Part shown: positions 43,933 to 52,993 of the stretch, piece by piece
Layout: the number at the start of each line of letters is the position of its first letter
Position numbering within the stretch: the first letter of the stretch is position 1
Origin: Natronolimnobius baerhuensis
GTDB lineage: Archaea > Halobacteriota > Halobacteria > Halobacteriales > Natrialbaceae
Direction: 5' to 3'
Assembly: GCF_002177135.1 (NCBI RefSeq)
Contig: NZ_MWPH01000001.1
Location: 558,001-622,000, forward strand
Length of the DNA: 64,000 bases
Notes under the pieces: generated by a model
What the model saw: only the letters and a program-made list of their open reading frames with translations
Told to the model about the DNA's origin: nothing
Database searches by the model: none
Translations under genes and position numbers: made by a program

Positions 43933-44340
43933 GTGGCTGACTCTGCCCAACAGATCGTCGGTTGGTTTCTCCTTGCTGGGCCGTTCGTGGTGACCGAAGA
44001 AGTCTGGCTCTTCGCAGAGAATATGAGTCTCCTACAGGCAGTAGCCACAATCGGCGTCGTGTGTGGTATCGGATACGCAATGCTGTACAAAGCGGATACG
44101 AAGCGAGATCCAACTACTGAACAACGTATTGCTAGAATCCCTGTCCAATCTTTTTCGTTGATGATGGTCGCGTTCGGTTCAGTGACGATCTTGGCACTCC
44201 TGTTCGATGCACGGGATACGGTTCTCGAATCCGTCGAATCTAACCGCGAAATAGCACTCATCACGTTCAAAACAATCAGCGTTGGTTCTGTGTTCAATGT
44301 CGTTGGAGCAGCCACTGCCGATAGCGTCTTTTCACGATAG
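43933..44340 (+). CDS. DUF2391-like (TIGR02587-like) integral membrane protein
   Basis: The protein has 135 residues starting at a GTG (VADSAQQIVGWFLLAGPF). It has four membrane segments (about 8-25, 32-52, 68-92 and 108-128). The layout and the FLLAGPFVVTEEVW segment resemble DUF2391/TIGR02587 membrane proteins. The codon use is less G/C-biased than in most of the window and no CTCGAG occurs, pointing to a separate origin shared with the MgtE gene. An upstream start is possible but not evident. Full-length members are longer, so it may be truncated at its N-terminus. Confidence 0.6.
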   Translation: MADSAQQIVGWFLLAGPFVVTEEVWLFAENMSLLQAVATIGVVCGIGYAMLYKADTKRDPTTEQRIARIPVQSFSLMMVAFGSVTILALLFDARDTVLESVESNREIALITFKTISVGSVFNVVGAATADSVFSR

Positions 44341-44383
44341 CGCAACCGGTCATAATTTGGTGCTCGGCTTATATACTCAGCAC

Positions 44384-45640
44384 ATGACTCGGCAAAGGGA
44401 AATACAAGAGGCAGTTGCGATGGCTTCGGAGCCATCGTCTCCGTTCACAGACCTGCCAGTGAACGAGTGGCGGGACGTGTTCTTCGGACTCACCGAAGAC
44501 GTGAAAGGACACCTCATCGCGGACATGAGTCAAGGTGAATTGGAGACGTTTATCGACCCGCTCGATCCAGACGAGGTGACGGACGTTCTCGGATACACTA
44601 ACAAGGAGACACGTGAGGCAATGCTCGCAACGCTCAATGGCGAGCGCCGCAAGAAAATCGAATTTCTGCTCTCGTTTGATCCTGAAAGTGCAGCCGGAGT
44701 GATGAGTCTCGATTATGTTACCGTCGATGAAGCACGGAACTTCCCCGAAGTAGTCGAACGTGTTCGTCGGTTCGAGGAGAGAACAGGACAGGTTCCGACG
44801 ATTTTCGTCACTGACGATGGCGAGTTACGTGGCGAACTCCCCGGCACAGCGCTATCCGTGGCTGATGAGGAAACCGAAACGATCAGTGACTACGTCCAAG
44901 AGACGCCACACATCCGATATGATCGCGAAGACGAAGAGGTTCTTGAGGTGTTCAAGCAAAATCGTGAGCGTTCCGTTGCCGTACTTGATGAAGAGGAAGA
45001 CATCCTTGGAGTGATTCACTCCGAAGACTTGCTGCGGCTGCTCGAAGAGGCACGTGGGGAGACACTCTATGAGTTCACCGGCGTCGCTGAGGAGGAGAGC
45101 GTTCTCGACGGTCCGGGAACGAAGGTACGGAGGCGATATAAGTGGTTGATCCTGAACCTCGGAACGGCGTTTATGGCTGCAGCGGTCGTTGGGTTGTTCG
45201 AGTCAACTATCGCTGCCGTCGCTATCTTGGCAGCATACATGCCGGTTGTCGCCGGGATGGGTGGAAATGCTGGGACACAAGCGATGGCAGTCACGGTTCG
45301 TGGGATTTCACTCGGTGAGGTGTCACTCAACACTGGCAAACGTGTCATCTTCAACGAAGTGGTTGCCGGTGCGGTCAATGGGATGATTACCGGCGTGCTT
45401 GTCGCCGTGATCGCTATCGCCTTTTCGTTCGGTGAGTTTGGCCTCTTACTCGGGGCCGTTATTGGTATCTCGATGGTCGCAAATCTCGTCATCGCAGGCT
45501 TTTTTGGTGCCATCACGCCGCTGTTGCTCGACCGAATAGGATACGATCCGGCAACCTCTGCGACGATCTTCATCACCACGGCAACCGATGTGCTGGGCTT
45601 TTTTGTCTTCCTCGGATTGGCCCAAGCAGTCCTGTTATAA
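44384..45640 (+). CDS. mgtE: MgtE family magnesium transporter
   Basis: The protein has 418 residues. The N-terminal superhelical domain and two CBS-like segments (PTIFVTDDGELRGELPG, ERSVAVLDEEEDILGVIHSE) are followed by five membrane helices. The channel part includes PVVAGMGGNAGTQAMAVTVRG, the hallmark MgtE signature. It imports Mg2+ gated by cytosolic Mg2+. A TATA box (cttatata, 44368-44375) lies only about 10 bp before the ATG at 44384, so translation may begin at the ATG at 44420 (MASEPSS). Confidence 0.93.
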   Translation: MTRQREIQEAVAMASEPSSPFTDLPVNEWRDVFFGLTEDVKGHLIADMSQGELETFIDPLDPDEVTDVLGYTNKETREAMLATLNGERRKKIEFLLSFDPESAAGVMSLDYVTVDEARNFPEVVERVRRFEERTGQVPTIFVTDDGELRGELPGTALSVADEETETISDYVQETPHIRYDREDEEVLEVFKQNRERSVAVLDEEEDILGVIHSEDLLRLLEEARGETLYEFTGVAEEESVLDGPGTKVRRRYKWLILNLGTAFMAAAVVGLFESTIAAVAILAAYMPVVAGMGGNAGTQAMAVTVRGISLGEVSLNTGKRVIFNEVVAGAVNGMITGVLVAVIAIAFSFGEFGLLLGAVIGISMVANLVIAGFFGAITPLLLDRIGYDPATSATIFITTATDVLGFFVFLGLAQAVLL

Positions 45641-45796
45641 GTCGCCGGTTGCTTTCTGTCTACTAAATGATGACCGGTCTGATGGTTCCAAGCCGACCGC
45701 TCTATCTATGTGATTGGCGATACTTATTCAAAACACGTTAGAACTATCAACAACAGAGCATTTTAACAAGGCCGGATTATCAGTAATTCAGTAGGG

Positions 45797-45869
45797 GCCG
45801 GTAGAGGATTTGAACGACGCCGAGACGCGCAGCGAAGCGAGCGTCTCGTCTACTTCAAATCCCTCCAGT
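45797..45869. repeat. two tRNA-Thr 3'-end fragments around a hairpin, attachment-site-like
   Basis: gccggtagaggatttgaac (45797-45815) is a near copy of the tRNA-Thr acceptor/T-arm end in the same orientation. ttcaaatccctcca (45854-45867) is an exact inverted copy of tRNA positions 45913-45926. Between them is the hairpin gagacgc (45822-45828) / gcgtctc (45841-45847). Such fragments typically mark old integration events at a tRNA gene. Confidence 0.55.
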
Positions 45870-45907
45870 CGCTCTGTTACTCCTCACGTCCGTTCGTCAC
45901 AGAAAGA

Positions 45908-45980
45908 GCCGGTGGAGGGATTTGAACCCTCGACCTAATCCTTACGAAGGATTCGCTCTGCCAGTCTGAGCTACACCGGC
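45908..45980 (-). tRNA. tRNA-Thr (anticodon CGT)
   Basis: On the minus strand the 73-nt sequence begins GCCGGTGTAGCTCAGACTGG and ends in CACCGGC, with a 7-bp acceptor stem. The anticodon arm AATCC-TTCGTAA-GGATT gives anticodon CGT, reading ACG (Thr). The T-loop GGTTCAAATCC is normal. No intron is present. Confidence 0.95.
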
Positions 45981-46106
45981 ACCGATTCGAGTGTACTTAC
46001 AGATAGGTGGGATGAAGGGCATAAGGATTGCGAATCAAATCGCTCGTGTGAACGCAGTGCGTGGGTCTCTCTGTCGTGCGGGACTCGAGAGTCCCAAACC
46101 AACCGA

Positions 46107-47129
46107 TTAGCGCTCGAGGCGAACGTCTAGACAGACGTTCAGTTCATGCGGAGCATACGAGCGGACGGTGTGGCGTGTCTCGACAGTCACGTCATACTCG
46201 GGTTCGGCGACAGCACGAATCGTGCGCTCGCCGGGGCCAAACGGGTCGTCTTCGTGCTGGATGTCGTAGTAGTGGAGCACGCACTCATCGCCGGCGAGTG
46301 CGACCGCGGTCTCGAGGAATTCGTCGGCGCTGTGGGGGAGGTTCATTACGATGCGGTCGGCCCAGTTGTCGTAGTTGGGTGCACCACCTTTCGTCGTGGA
46401 CGGCTGTTCTCTGTCCGGGTCGGCGAGTGTTCGGACGTTCGCACAGATTGCCGTCACGTCGTCGACAACGTCGTTCCGACGCGCGTTTTCACGAAGGTAC
46501 GCGATGGCATCCGGATTGATATCCACCCCGACGCACTCGGCGCCGCGTTTGGCGAACGGGATCACGAAGGGGCCGACGCCAGCGAACATATCGAACGCTC
46601 GCTCGCCCGTCTCAACCTGTTGTGTGATGCGATGGCGTTCGGTCGCCAGTCGCGGCGAAAAGTAGACTGCGGCTAAATCGAGCGCGAACTCACAGCCGTA
46701 CTCGCGGTGGACGACCTCGGTGTTCTCGCCGGCCAGTAGCTCCCAGTCGCGAACGCGTGTCTCACCTTTCACCTTCGAGGCCTTATTGAGGACCGTCTCG
46801 ACCGGCAAATCGGACTCGAGGATCGCTGTCGCGATTTCCTGGGCGCGTTCGGGGTCGTCTTCGTCGAGCAACGCGGCCGTCCCGAGGCGCTCGTAAGAGG
46901 GATCGAACTCGAGAATGTCGGCGGGCCGGGTCTGCGTTTCGCGTTCGTCGACACGTCTCGAGACGAGGTCGAACTCGTCGGTCACGGCGTCGCGGTCGGT
47001 CACCGGAATGTAGAGCGTTCCGTCTTCGACCGTAATCTCGTAGTCGTCGTCGATCAGGTCCGCGTCTGCCAGTTCGCGACGCGTTTGCTCCCCCGACTCG
47101 CGGGCGACGCGGACACACGGCACTTCCAT
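46107..47129 (-). CDS. trm5: tRNA (guanine37-N1)-methyltransferase Trm5
   Basis: The protein has 340 residues. An N-terminal D1/D2 region (SYERLGTAALLDEDDPE, LNKASKVKGETRVRDWE) precedes a Rossmann-fold methyltransferase with SAM motif AFDMFAGVGPFVIPFA, VGVDINPDAIAYLREN, and the catalytic/guanine-binding MNLPHSADEFLE. This matches archaeal Trm5, which makes m1G37 (and precursors of wyosine) to prevent frameshifting. The start at 47129 (MEVPCVRVARESGEQ) is divergent from the Rieske gene. Confidence 0.95.
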   Translation of the reverse strand: MEVPCVRVARESGEQTRRELADADLIDDDYEITVEDGTLYIPVTDRDAVTDEFDLVSRRVDERETQTRPADILEFDPSYERLGTAALLDEDDPERAQEIATAILESDLPVETVLNKASKVKGETRVRDWELLAGENTEVVHREYGCEFALDLAAVYFSPRLATERHRITQQVETGERAFDMFAGVGPFVIPFAKRGAECVGVDINPDAIAYLRENARRNDVVDDVTAICANVRTLADPDREQPSTTKGGAPNYDNWADRIVMNLPHSADEFLETAVALAGDECVLHYYDIQHEDDPFGPGERTIRAVAEPEYDVTVETRHTVRSYAPHELNVCLDVRLER

Positions 47130-47243
47130 ATCGGTACTGAACCGGCCGGTGGTGTAACGCTGACGTTTTGTGCACGTGTACCCGCGTTCGCAAACCCGTC
47201 TCCCGATACGAACGTTTTCCTTCGATCACGACAAGAGGCGGGC

Positions 47244-47669
47244 ATGAGCGCTCGGATGCGACTGACAAGCGTCGAGACGGTACACGAAGACGGGTCGTGG
47301 TTGTTTACGGGCCGGGATGGACACGGCGAACTCGAGGAGGTGCTGCTCGTTCCCTGCGAGGACGGTGCCGAAGCCTGGGTCAACCGCTGTACGCACGAAG
47401 CACAGCGACTGGATATGGGCCGTGGGGCGGCAATACGCGACGGCCAGGTCATCTGTCCACGACACGGCTCGATGTTCGACTCGTGTTCGGGCTACTGTGA
47501 CAACGGCGACGCTGCGGACACAACGTTGCCGTCGGTTGACGTTGCCACCGAGGACGGCACCGTTTATCTTACTGATGACGACCTGTCGTATCTCCATGAC
47601 GGCGGAATCGAGGAGTCGGACCGCGACGACAATAACGGACCATCGTCGACATCGCATATCTCGTTTTAA
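47244..47669 (+). CDS. Rieske [2Fe-2S] domain protein
   Basis: The protein has 141 residues with the two Rieske cluster motifs CTHEAQRL and CPRHGSMFDSCSG, separated by 17 residues. It is a stand-alone ferredoxin-type Rieske protein without membrane anchor, likely passing electrons to an oxygenase or reductase. The C-terminal tail (NGPSSTSHISF) is flexible. The ATG at 47244 (MSARMRLTSVETVHED) is the likely start. Confidence 0.92.
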   Translation: MSARMRLTSVETVHEDGSWLFTGRDGHGELEEVLLVPCEDGAEAWVNRCTHEAQRLDMGRGAAIRDGQVICPRHGSMFDSCSGYCDNGDAADTTLPSVDVATEDGTVYLTDDDLSYLHDGGIEESDRDDNNGPSSTSHISF

Positions 47670-47713
47670 GCAGGAACCGATTCAGGACGGCTGGTGTGGA
47701 GACGACGACTGAT

Positions 47714-47720
47714 TTTATAC
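47714..47720 (+). promoter_or_regulatory. TATA box for the RidA gene
   Basis: tttatac lies about 25 bp ahead of the ATG at 47742. Confidence 0.5.
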
Positions 47721-47741
47721 CTCAAACCGGAAACACAGCGT

Positions 47742-48146
47742 ATGGAACGGACGACGATCTCGAGCGGCACTGAGTGGGAATCACACGTCGGCTACTCGCG
47801 AGCTATCCGCGCGGGGTCACACATCCACGTCTCGGGGACGACAGCAACGGACGAAAACGGCGACGTGGTTGCACCTGCAGATCCGTACGCACAGACGACA
47901 TACGCCCTCGAACTCATTTCGAGTGCACTCGAGGAGGCGAACGCAAGCCTCGAGGATGTCGTCCGAACGCGGTTGTACGTCACAGATATTGAGGAGTGGG
48001 AAGAGATTGGACAGGCACACGGCGATGTGTTCGAGACGATTCGACCGGCAACCAGCATGGTCGAAGTCCAACGGCTCATCGATTCGGCCCACTGCGTCGA
48101 AATCGAAGCCGTCGCAATCGTCGACGGTCATGCCGAGCAGACGTGA
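47742..48146 (+). CDS. RidA family protein (YjgF/YER057c/UK114)
   Basis: The protein has 134 residues. It begins MERTTISSGTEWESHVGYSR and carries AGSHIHVSGTTATDENGDVV, LEDVVRTRLYVTD and the C-terminal VEIEAVAIVDG. The arginine in VVRTRLYV corresponds to the RidA substrate-binding residue. RidA enzymes hydrolyse reactive enamine/imine intermediates. It is monocistronic with its own TATA box. Confidence 0.92.
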   Translation: MERTTISSGTEWESHVGYSRAIRAGSHIHVSGTTATDENGDVVAPADPYAQTTYALELISSALEEANASLEDVVRTRLYVTDIEEWEEIGQAHGDVFETIRPATSMVEVQRLIDSAHCVEIEAVAIVDGHAEQT

Positions 48147-48333
48147 TCGGAGACCTGTAGTAGCCACTACAAGTCACTGCACACCTGATCGCCAGATGGC
48201 TCGGCGATCAGTGTGTAACTAGTTGAAGTTGTTACTATAACCCACTCCAGCAAGGGTTGATCGAACCGCTGTTCTCTTCTCGAGGCACACCCACACCGCC
48301 ACTCGTCACCACGAAAAACTGCGGACTCGAAAG

Positions 48334-48340
48334 CTTATAG
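48334..48340 (+). promoter_or_regulatory. TATA box for the diphthine synthase gene
   Basis: cttatag lies about 28 bp ahead of the ATG at 48365, fitting a leaderless transcript. Confidence 0.55.
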
Positions 48341-48364
48341 CCGCGCCTGTGACTACGAAATGCT

Positions 48365-49138
48365 ATGCTCACCTTCATCGGGCTTGGCCTCTACGACGAC
48401 CGTTCGATCACCGTCGAAGGTCGGGACGCCCTTCGAGACGCTGATCGCGCCTATGCCGAGTTCTACACCAGCAAACTCATCGGCACGACACTCGAGGACC
48501 TCGAGGCCGCCTACGAAACTGACATCGAGGTTCGAGACCGCGCTGGCGTCGAACAGGAACCGGACGATATCCTCGCAGCCGCCAAAGACGAGGACGTCGC
48601 TTTCCTGACTGCGGGAGACACGATGATTTCGACGACGCACGTCGACCTCCGACTCCGGGCACACGAGCGCGGAATCGAGACACACGTGATCCACGGCGTC
48701 ACTGCCCAGACGGCTACCAGTTCACTTACAGGACTGCAGAACTATCGGTTTGGGAAGGCAACGACGCTTCCGTTTCCCTACGCCCACGGCGCGGATGGGT
48801 TGCCCGCGAGCGTCACGAATACAATCGACGACAATCGGGCAGACGGCCTTCATACCGTCGTCTACCTCGATATCAAAGCCGCACGCGAGGAGTACATGAC
48901 CGCAAGTACGGGTGCAGAACTACTCGCCGAGGAATACCCCGACCTCGTCGGCGTCGTCGTCGCTCGAGCAGGCAGTCCCGACCCGCTCGTCGAAGCCGGG
49001 ACGATGGACGAACTCGCAGATCGGGAGTTCGGTGATCCGCTGCATCTGCTCGTGATCCCCGGAGACTGTCACCTGCTCGAGGCCGATGCGCTCGTCGAAC
49101 TGGCCGGAGCCGACAGGGGCGCCCTCGAGATTGCCTAA
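48365..49138 (+). CDS. dphB: diphthine synthase
   Basis: The protein has 257 residues. It is a SAM-dependent tetrapyrrole-methylase-fold protein beginning MLTFIGLGLYDDRSITVEG, with AFLTAGDTMISTTHVDLRL, HVIHGVTAQTATSS and the later VVVARAGSPDPLVEAG and LLVIPGDCHLLEA. These match archaeal DphB/Dph5, which methylates the modified histidine of EF-2 on the way to diphthamide. The start is fixed by the TATA box. Confidence 0.96.
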   Translation: MLTFIGLGLYDDRSITVEGRDALRDADRAYAEFYTSKLIGTTLEDLEAAYETDIEVRDRAGVEQEPDDILAAAKDEDVAFLTAGDTMISTTHVDLRLRAHERGIETHVIHGVTAQTATSSLTGLQNYRFGKATTLPFPYAHGADGLPASVTNTIDDNRADGLHTVVYLDIKAAREEYMTASTGAELLAEEYPDLVGVVVARAGSPDPLVEAGTMDELADREFGDPLHLLVIPGDCHLLEADALVELAGADRGALEIA

Positions 49139-49319
49139 CTCGAGTGCACGGTCTCTGCTGTGCGGGTAGCGTCGATACGGTACCGAATCGCACAGCGCAC
49201 AGTCATCACCCACACCCGGACCTACCAACTAAATTATTATCCTTTGGATCTGTCATACGGGCGTTTTTCGAGGTGCGCTGAGAGTACAGTGTGGATGTGA
49301 TAGGGGAAAGGACCCAGCG

Positions 49320-50042
49320 TTACTCGAGCGGTTCGATGGGGTCGTTTTGGCCCCAGTCTGGGTCGGCCGCGCCCTCGTTCGGCGTGGCCCAGTGGACGGC
49401 GTTTTCGATCACGCGCTGGACTTCGTCCTGGTAGTAGATCGGGTACTCCTCGTGACCGGGTCGGAACGCGAAGATGCGTCCGCGCCCGCGGCGATAGCAG
49501 AGTCCGGAACGGAACACTTCGCCGCCTTCGAACCACGAGATGAACACCGTTCGGTCGGGTTCGGGGACGTCGTAGGGTTCGCCGTACATCTCGGTTTCGG
49601 GGATTTCGAACGACTCCGGCAGGCCGTCGACGATGGGATGACCGAAGTCGACCGCCCAGAGGCGTTCGGTTTCGCCGCCGTGGCGGTACTTGATGTTACA
49701 GGTCGTCCCCAAGAGCCGTTTGAACGGTTTGGAGTTCTTCGCAGAGTGGAGCGGAATAAAGCCCATTCCATCGTGGACCCGATTGACGACGCGTGTGGCC
49801 ACCTGGTCGCTCAGTTCATGATTCGCACAGTGTGACCACCAGACGAGTACGTCCGTCTCTGCGAGCACGTCCTCAGTGAGGCCGTGTTCGGGTTCCTGCA
49901 GGGTTGCAGTTCGAGTCTCGAAGCCAGCATCCTCGAGAAAGGACGCGATTGCCCCGTGGATGCCGTCAGGGTAGCGCTCGGCGACGTCGTCCGATTCCTG
50001 TTCGTGAACGTTCTCGTTCCAGACCGTCACGCGTGTAGCCAT
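49320..50042 (-). CDS. ThuA-like trehalose-utilization domain protein
   Basis: The protein has 240 residues and a glutamine-amidotransferase-like fold. It begins MATRVTVWNENVHEQES, with VLVWWSHCANHELSDQVATR, FIPLHSAKNSKPFKRLLG, FEIPETEMYGEP and RIFAFRPGHEEYPIYY. Relatives sit in sugar-catabolism clusters, often beside Gfo/Idh/MocA enzymes, as here. The exact reaction is unknown. It is the leftmost gene of the polyuronide cluster and divergent from the secreted beta-helix gene. Confidence 0.9.
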   Translation of the reverse strand: MATRVTVWNENVHEQESDDVAERYPDGIHGAIASFLEDAGFETRTATLQEPEHGLTEDVLAETDVLVWWSHCANHELSDQVATRVVNRVHDGMGFIPLHSAKNSKPFKRLLGTTCNIKYRHGGETERLWAVDFGHPIVDGLPESFEIPETEMYGEPYDVPEPDRTVFISWFEGGEVFRSGLCYRRGRGRIFAFRPGHEEYPIYYQDEVQRVIENAVHWATPNEGAADPDWGQNDPIEPLE

Positions 50043-50208
50043 ACCTCATCGGCCGATGGGAGTCGTAATCAAACTGGCGGCACGGGCACGCCTTGAGTCT
50101 GCTGGCGGTCCTCGAGAGGCCGACTGGCTGGCGCAAAATAGACAGACGACGTATGTTTCACTTTGTGCTGTCAAAATCATCGATCAATAAGTGGTAGAAT
50201 CAAAGGAA

Positions 50209-50226
50209 TTAAATACAACATTGTTG
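50209..50226 (+). promoter_or_regulatory. TATA box and adjoining palindrome of the secreted beta-helix gene
   Basis: ttaaata (50209-50215) is 31 bp ahead of the ATG at 50243. Immediately downstream, caaca-t-tgttg (50216-50226) is a 5-bp-arm palindrome that could bind a regulator between TATA box and start site. Confidence 0.4.
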
Positions 50227-50242
50227 ATCGTGATGGTGTCGT

Positions 50243-51907
50243 ATGGCAGACAGTGACTCACTAGAGGAGAGAGCAGTGGATCGACCGACGACCGAACACT
50301 CACGAGCCATGAGCCGCCGACAGACGTTGGCAGTACTGGCAGCAGGACTGACGACTGCTGGCGTCGCAACCACCGCAACTGCGGACAGCCACGAGGCGGA
50401 TGTCTGGTCCGATGGCGGGACCTGGTACGCCGAAGCCCACGGCTCGGAAGTGTACAGCGGCAGCGACTACATTACGGCGATTCAGGCCGCTGTCGACGGA
50501 CTCACCGACGGCCGCCAGTCCAAAGAGACGGTCATTGTTTGGGACTCGGGCACGGCTGACCTCGGCGGCGACACCGGCGTTGAACTCCCAAGTTACACCG
50601 TACTCGACATTCGTGAGACGATGACGGTCCCCGGGTCGGGCGGGGTTCCGATCTACGCTGACTCGGTCGAATCAATCGAGATTCCGACCTACTCGCTCGA
50701 GGGCAGCCCCGATATGGGCGTCCAGATTCAGCGCGCGAGCGACGTGTACTTCGGTGACGTGACGATGGACATCGACTCCGGCCTTGGCATTCGAATCGAC
50801 AACGCCTACGAGACCGGCAACGCGGTGACGACCGAGGACGTGACCATCGACTCGGCGACGATTTCCGGATCGGGCTCACACGCCGTCGAAACCTACGGCG
50901 TTCACGACATCGACATCGGAACCGTCGAGACGGAAGACACCGGCGGCTGTGGCCTCCTGTTAAACGACACGAGCAGCGCAAACGTCGACCTCGTTGACGC
51001 CATCCGCGCGGACGAGGGCGGCGGCTACGCCGGCTTCCGCTGTGCGAACGACGCCGGCCCGAACATCCACGTCGACGAGGTTCGCGCGAGCAACTGCGGG
51101 CGCGGCGTCTTCACTGTCTCGGGCAGCCACGGCATCACAATCGACCACGTCGATATCGATTCCTGCGGTTCGAACCTGATTCAGGACTCGAGAGACGTCG
51201 AGATCAACGGCGGATCGATTACGGACTGCGGGGGCGAGGGTGTCCGCATCGACTCGCGCAGTGACGACGGCCACCACCACACGCGCGACGTGACGATCCA
51301 GTACGTCGACATCCACGGCAACGATTACGGCGTCCTCGAGACCGGCCCCGACACGGAAGAAAACGCGATTCTCGACAACGACTTCTGTGATAACGGCACC
51401 GACATCGAGACCTACGCCAGCAGTACGACGGTCAGTGGCAACACCTACTGCAACAGCGGTGGCGGCGGTGACGGTCCGATTTCGGACGGGACCTACCGGA
51501 TCACGAACGTCAACAGCGGGAATCTCCTCGAGGTCGAAAGCGCCGAGACGGAAGAAGGCGCGAACGTCCAGCAGTGGAGCGACACCGGCTGTTCCTGCCA
51601 GCACTGGCACGTTAGCGAGGAAGGGGACGGCATCTACACTCTCGAGAACGCAAACAGCGGCCATCTACTCGATGTCGACGCGCTTGGCACCGACGAGGGC
51701 GATACGCTGATCCAGTGGTCCGATACGGGCGGCGACAACCAGCGATTCGTTATCGAAGACGTTGGCGGCGGCGAGTATCGACTCGAGAACGTCAACAGCG
51801 GGCTAGTCGTTGACGTCTACGGCGGGCGAACCGACGACGGCGACGATGTCATCCAGTGGTCCTGGAGTGGCGACGACAATCAGCGCTGGACGTTCGAGGA
51901 GGTATAG
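50243..51907 (+). CDS. secreted right-handed beta-helix protein with ricin-type lectin tail
   Basis: The protein has 554 residues. The N-terminal Tat signal (SRRQTLAVLAAGLTTAG, about residues 24-40) precedes a parallel beta-helix domain (about 85-405) with repeated strands such as DVTIDSATISGSGSHAVETYG and ITIDHVDIDSCGSNLIQDSR, as in pectate-lyase-like polysaccharidases. Residues 412-554 hold three ricin B-type repeats (NVQQWSD, LIQWSDTGGDNQRF, VIQWSWSGDDNQRW). It probably cuts or binds an acidic polysaccharide outside the cell. No catalytic residues can be assigned. Confidence 0.9.
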   Translation: MADSDSLEERAVDRPTTEHSRAMSRRQTLAVLAAGLTTAGVATTATADSHEADVWSDGGTWYAEAHGSEVYSGSDYITAIQAAVDGLTDGRQSKETVIVWDSGTADLGGDTGVELPSYTVLDIRETMTVPGSGGVPIYADSVESIEIPTYSLEGSPDMGVQIQRASDVYFGDVTMDIDSGLGIRIDNAYETGNAVTTEDVTIDSATISGSGSHAVETYGVHDIDIGTVETEDTGGCGLLLNDTSSANVDLVDAIRADEGGGYAGFRCANDAGPNIHVDEVRASNCGRGVFTVSGSHGITIDHVDIDSCGSNLIQDSRDVEINGGSITDCGGEGVRIDSRSDDGHHHTRDVTIQYVDIHGNDYGVLETGPDTEENAILDNDFCDNGTDIETYASSTTVSGNTYCNSGGGGDGPISDGTYRITNVNSGNLLEVESAETEEGANVQQWSDTGCSCQHWHVSEEGDGIYTLENANSGHLLDVDALGTDEGDTLIQWSDTGGDNQRFVIEDVGGGEYRLENVNSGLVVDVYGGRTDDGDDVIQWSWSGDDNQRWTFEEV

Positions 51908-52006
51908 GAGCGCGTCGGCCACACCCGAACGAGGGCGTTCCGTCGACAGGACGTGTCATACAGCACAAAAGGTAAGTAGGTGTATTACGGATTTCGAGGC
52001 AACCAC

Positions 52007-52993
52007 ATGAAGTTCGGGATTTTCCCCATTGAAGGCGGTGACCGATGGACAGGCGTCGTCGAACAGTGCCAGCTCGCCGAAGACGTTGGATTCGAGACCT
52101 GCTGGGTCAACGACCACCAGGCGACCGAGGGCGACAACTACTGGCCCTCGCCGCTGACGCGCCTGACCAGTATCGCCGAAGGCACGGAGGACCTCGAGTT
52201 GGTGACCTCCGTCCTCATCCTGCCGCTGTATCACCCGCTGCACGTCGCCCAGCGCGCGGCGATGCTCGATAACATCTCCGACGGTCGACTCACGCTCGGC
52301 GTCGGACTCGGCTACGTCGAAGAGGAGTTCGAGGCATTCGACGTGCCAATGGACGAACGCGCCGGTCGGATGATCGAAGGCCTTCGATTCATCGACGAGT
52401 TCTTCCGCAGCGACGAACCGATCACGTTCGAGTGTCCGTTCTTCTCGGTCGAAGACTGGGAGCCGCTGCCGAAGACGGTACAGGACCCGCGCCCACCGCT
52501 GTGGATCGGCGGCTGGGGCGACAAACAGATCGCTCGCTCGGTGAAGTTCTCCGATGCGTGGGTGCCGGGCGTCGTCGCCGACCTCGGCATCGTCGAAGAC
52601 CGCAAGGAACTCCAGCAAGAGCGCATTGAAGACAGCGATCAGGAGTGGGACGAGATCGCCCACCCACTAATGCGCGAAGCCGTCATCGCCGAGACCGAAG
52701 AGGAGGTCATGGAACGCAAGAAATACCTCCACGAGACCTATGTCGCGGAGTACGGCGGCGAGTTCTCGCACCCACTGATGAACGCCGACAGCGTCGAGGA
52801 CTTCGAGGAACTGGCAGATGACCGCTTCATCTACGGCACGCCGGACCAGATCATCGAACAGATCGAAGCGATGCAAGAGCGGTTCCCGCTTACTGAACTG
52901 ACGCTTCGATTCCACCACTCGGGCATGCCCGCCGACCTGGTCGAAGACCAGATCCGCCTGTTCGGTGAGGAAGTCATCCCCGCCTTCGAGTAA
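52007..52993 (+). CDS. LLM-class flavin/F420-dependent oxidoreductase
   Basis: The protein has 328 residues and a luciferase-like TIM barrel. It begins MKFGIFPIEGGDRWTGVVEQ, with ELVTSVLILPLYHPLHVAQR, SDGRLTLGVGLGYVEEEFEA and PPLWIGGWGDKQIARSVKFSDAWVPG. In haloarchaea such proteins usually use F420 or FMN. The substrate is unknown; its place in the uronate cluster suggests an oxidation or reduction of a sugar-derived acid. Confidence 0.9.
   Translation: MKFGIFPIEGGDRWTGVVEQCQLAEDVGFETCWVNDHQATEGDNYWPSPLTRLTSIAEGTEDLELVTSVLILPLYHPLHVAQRAAMLDNISDGRLTLGVGLGYVEEEFEAFDVPMDERAGRMIEGLRFIDEFFRSDEPITFECPFFSVEDWEPLPKTVQDPRPPLWIGGWGDKQIARSVKFSDAWVPGVVADLGIVEDRKELQQERIEDSDQEWDEIAHPLMREAVIAETEEEVMERKKYLHETYVAEYGGEFSHPLMNADSVEDFEELADDRFIYGTPDQIIEQIEAMQERFPLTELTLRFHHSGMPADLVEDQIRLFGEEVIPAFE

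Noticed and set aside
45067-45579. 170-codon minus-strand frame inside mgtE
   Set aside because: It is antisense to a conserved membrane domain and is explained by the composition of that region.
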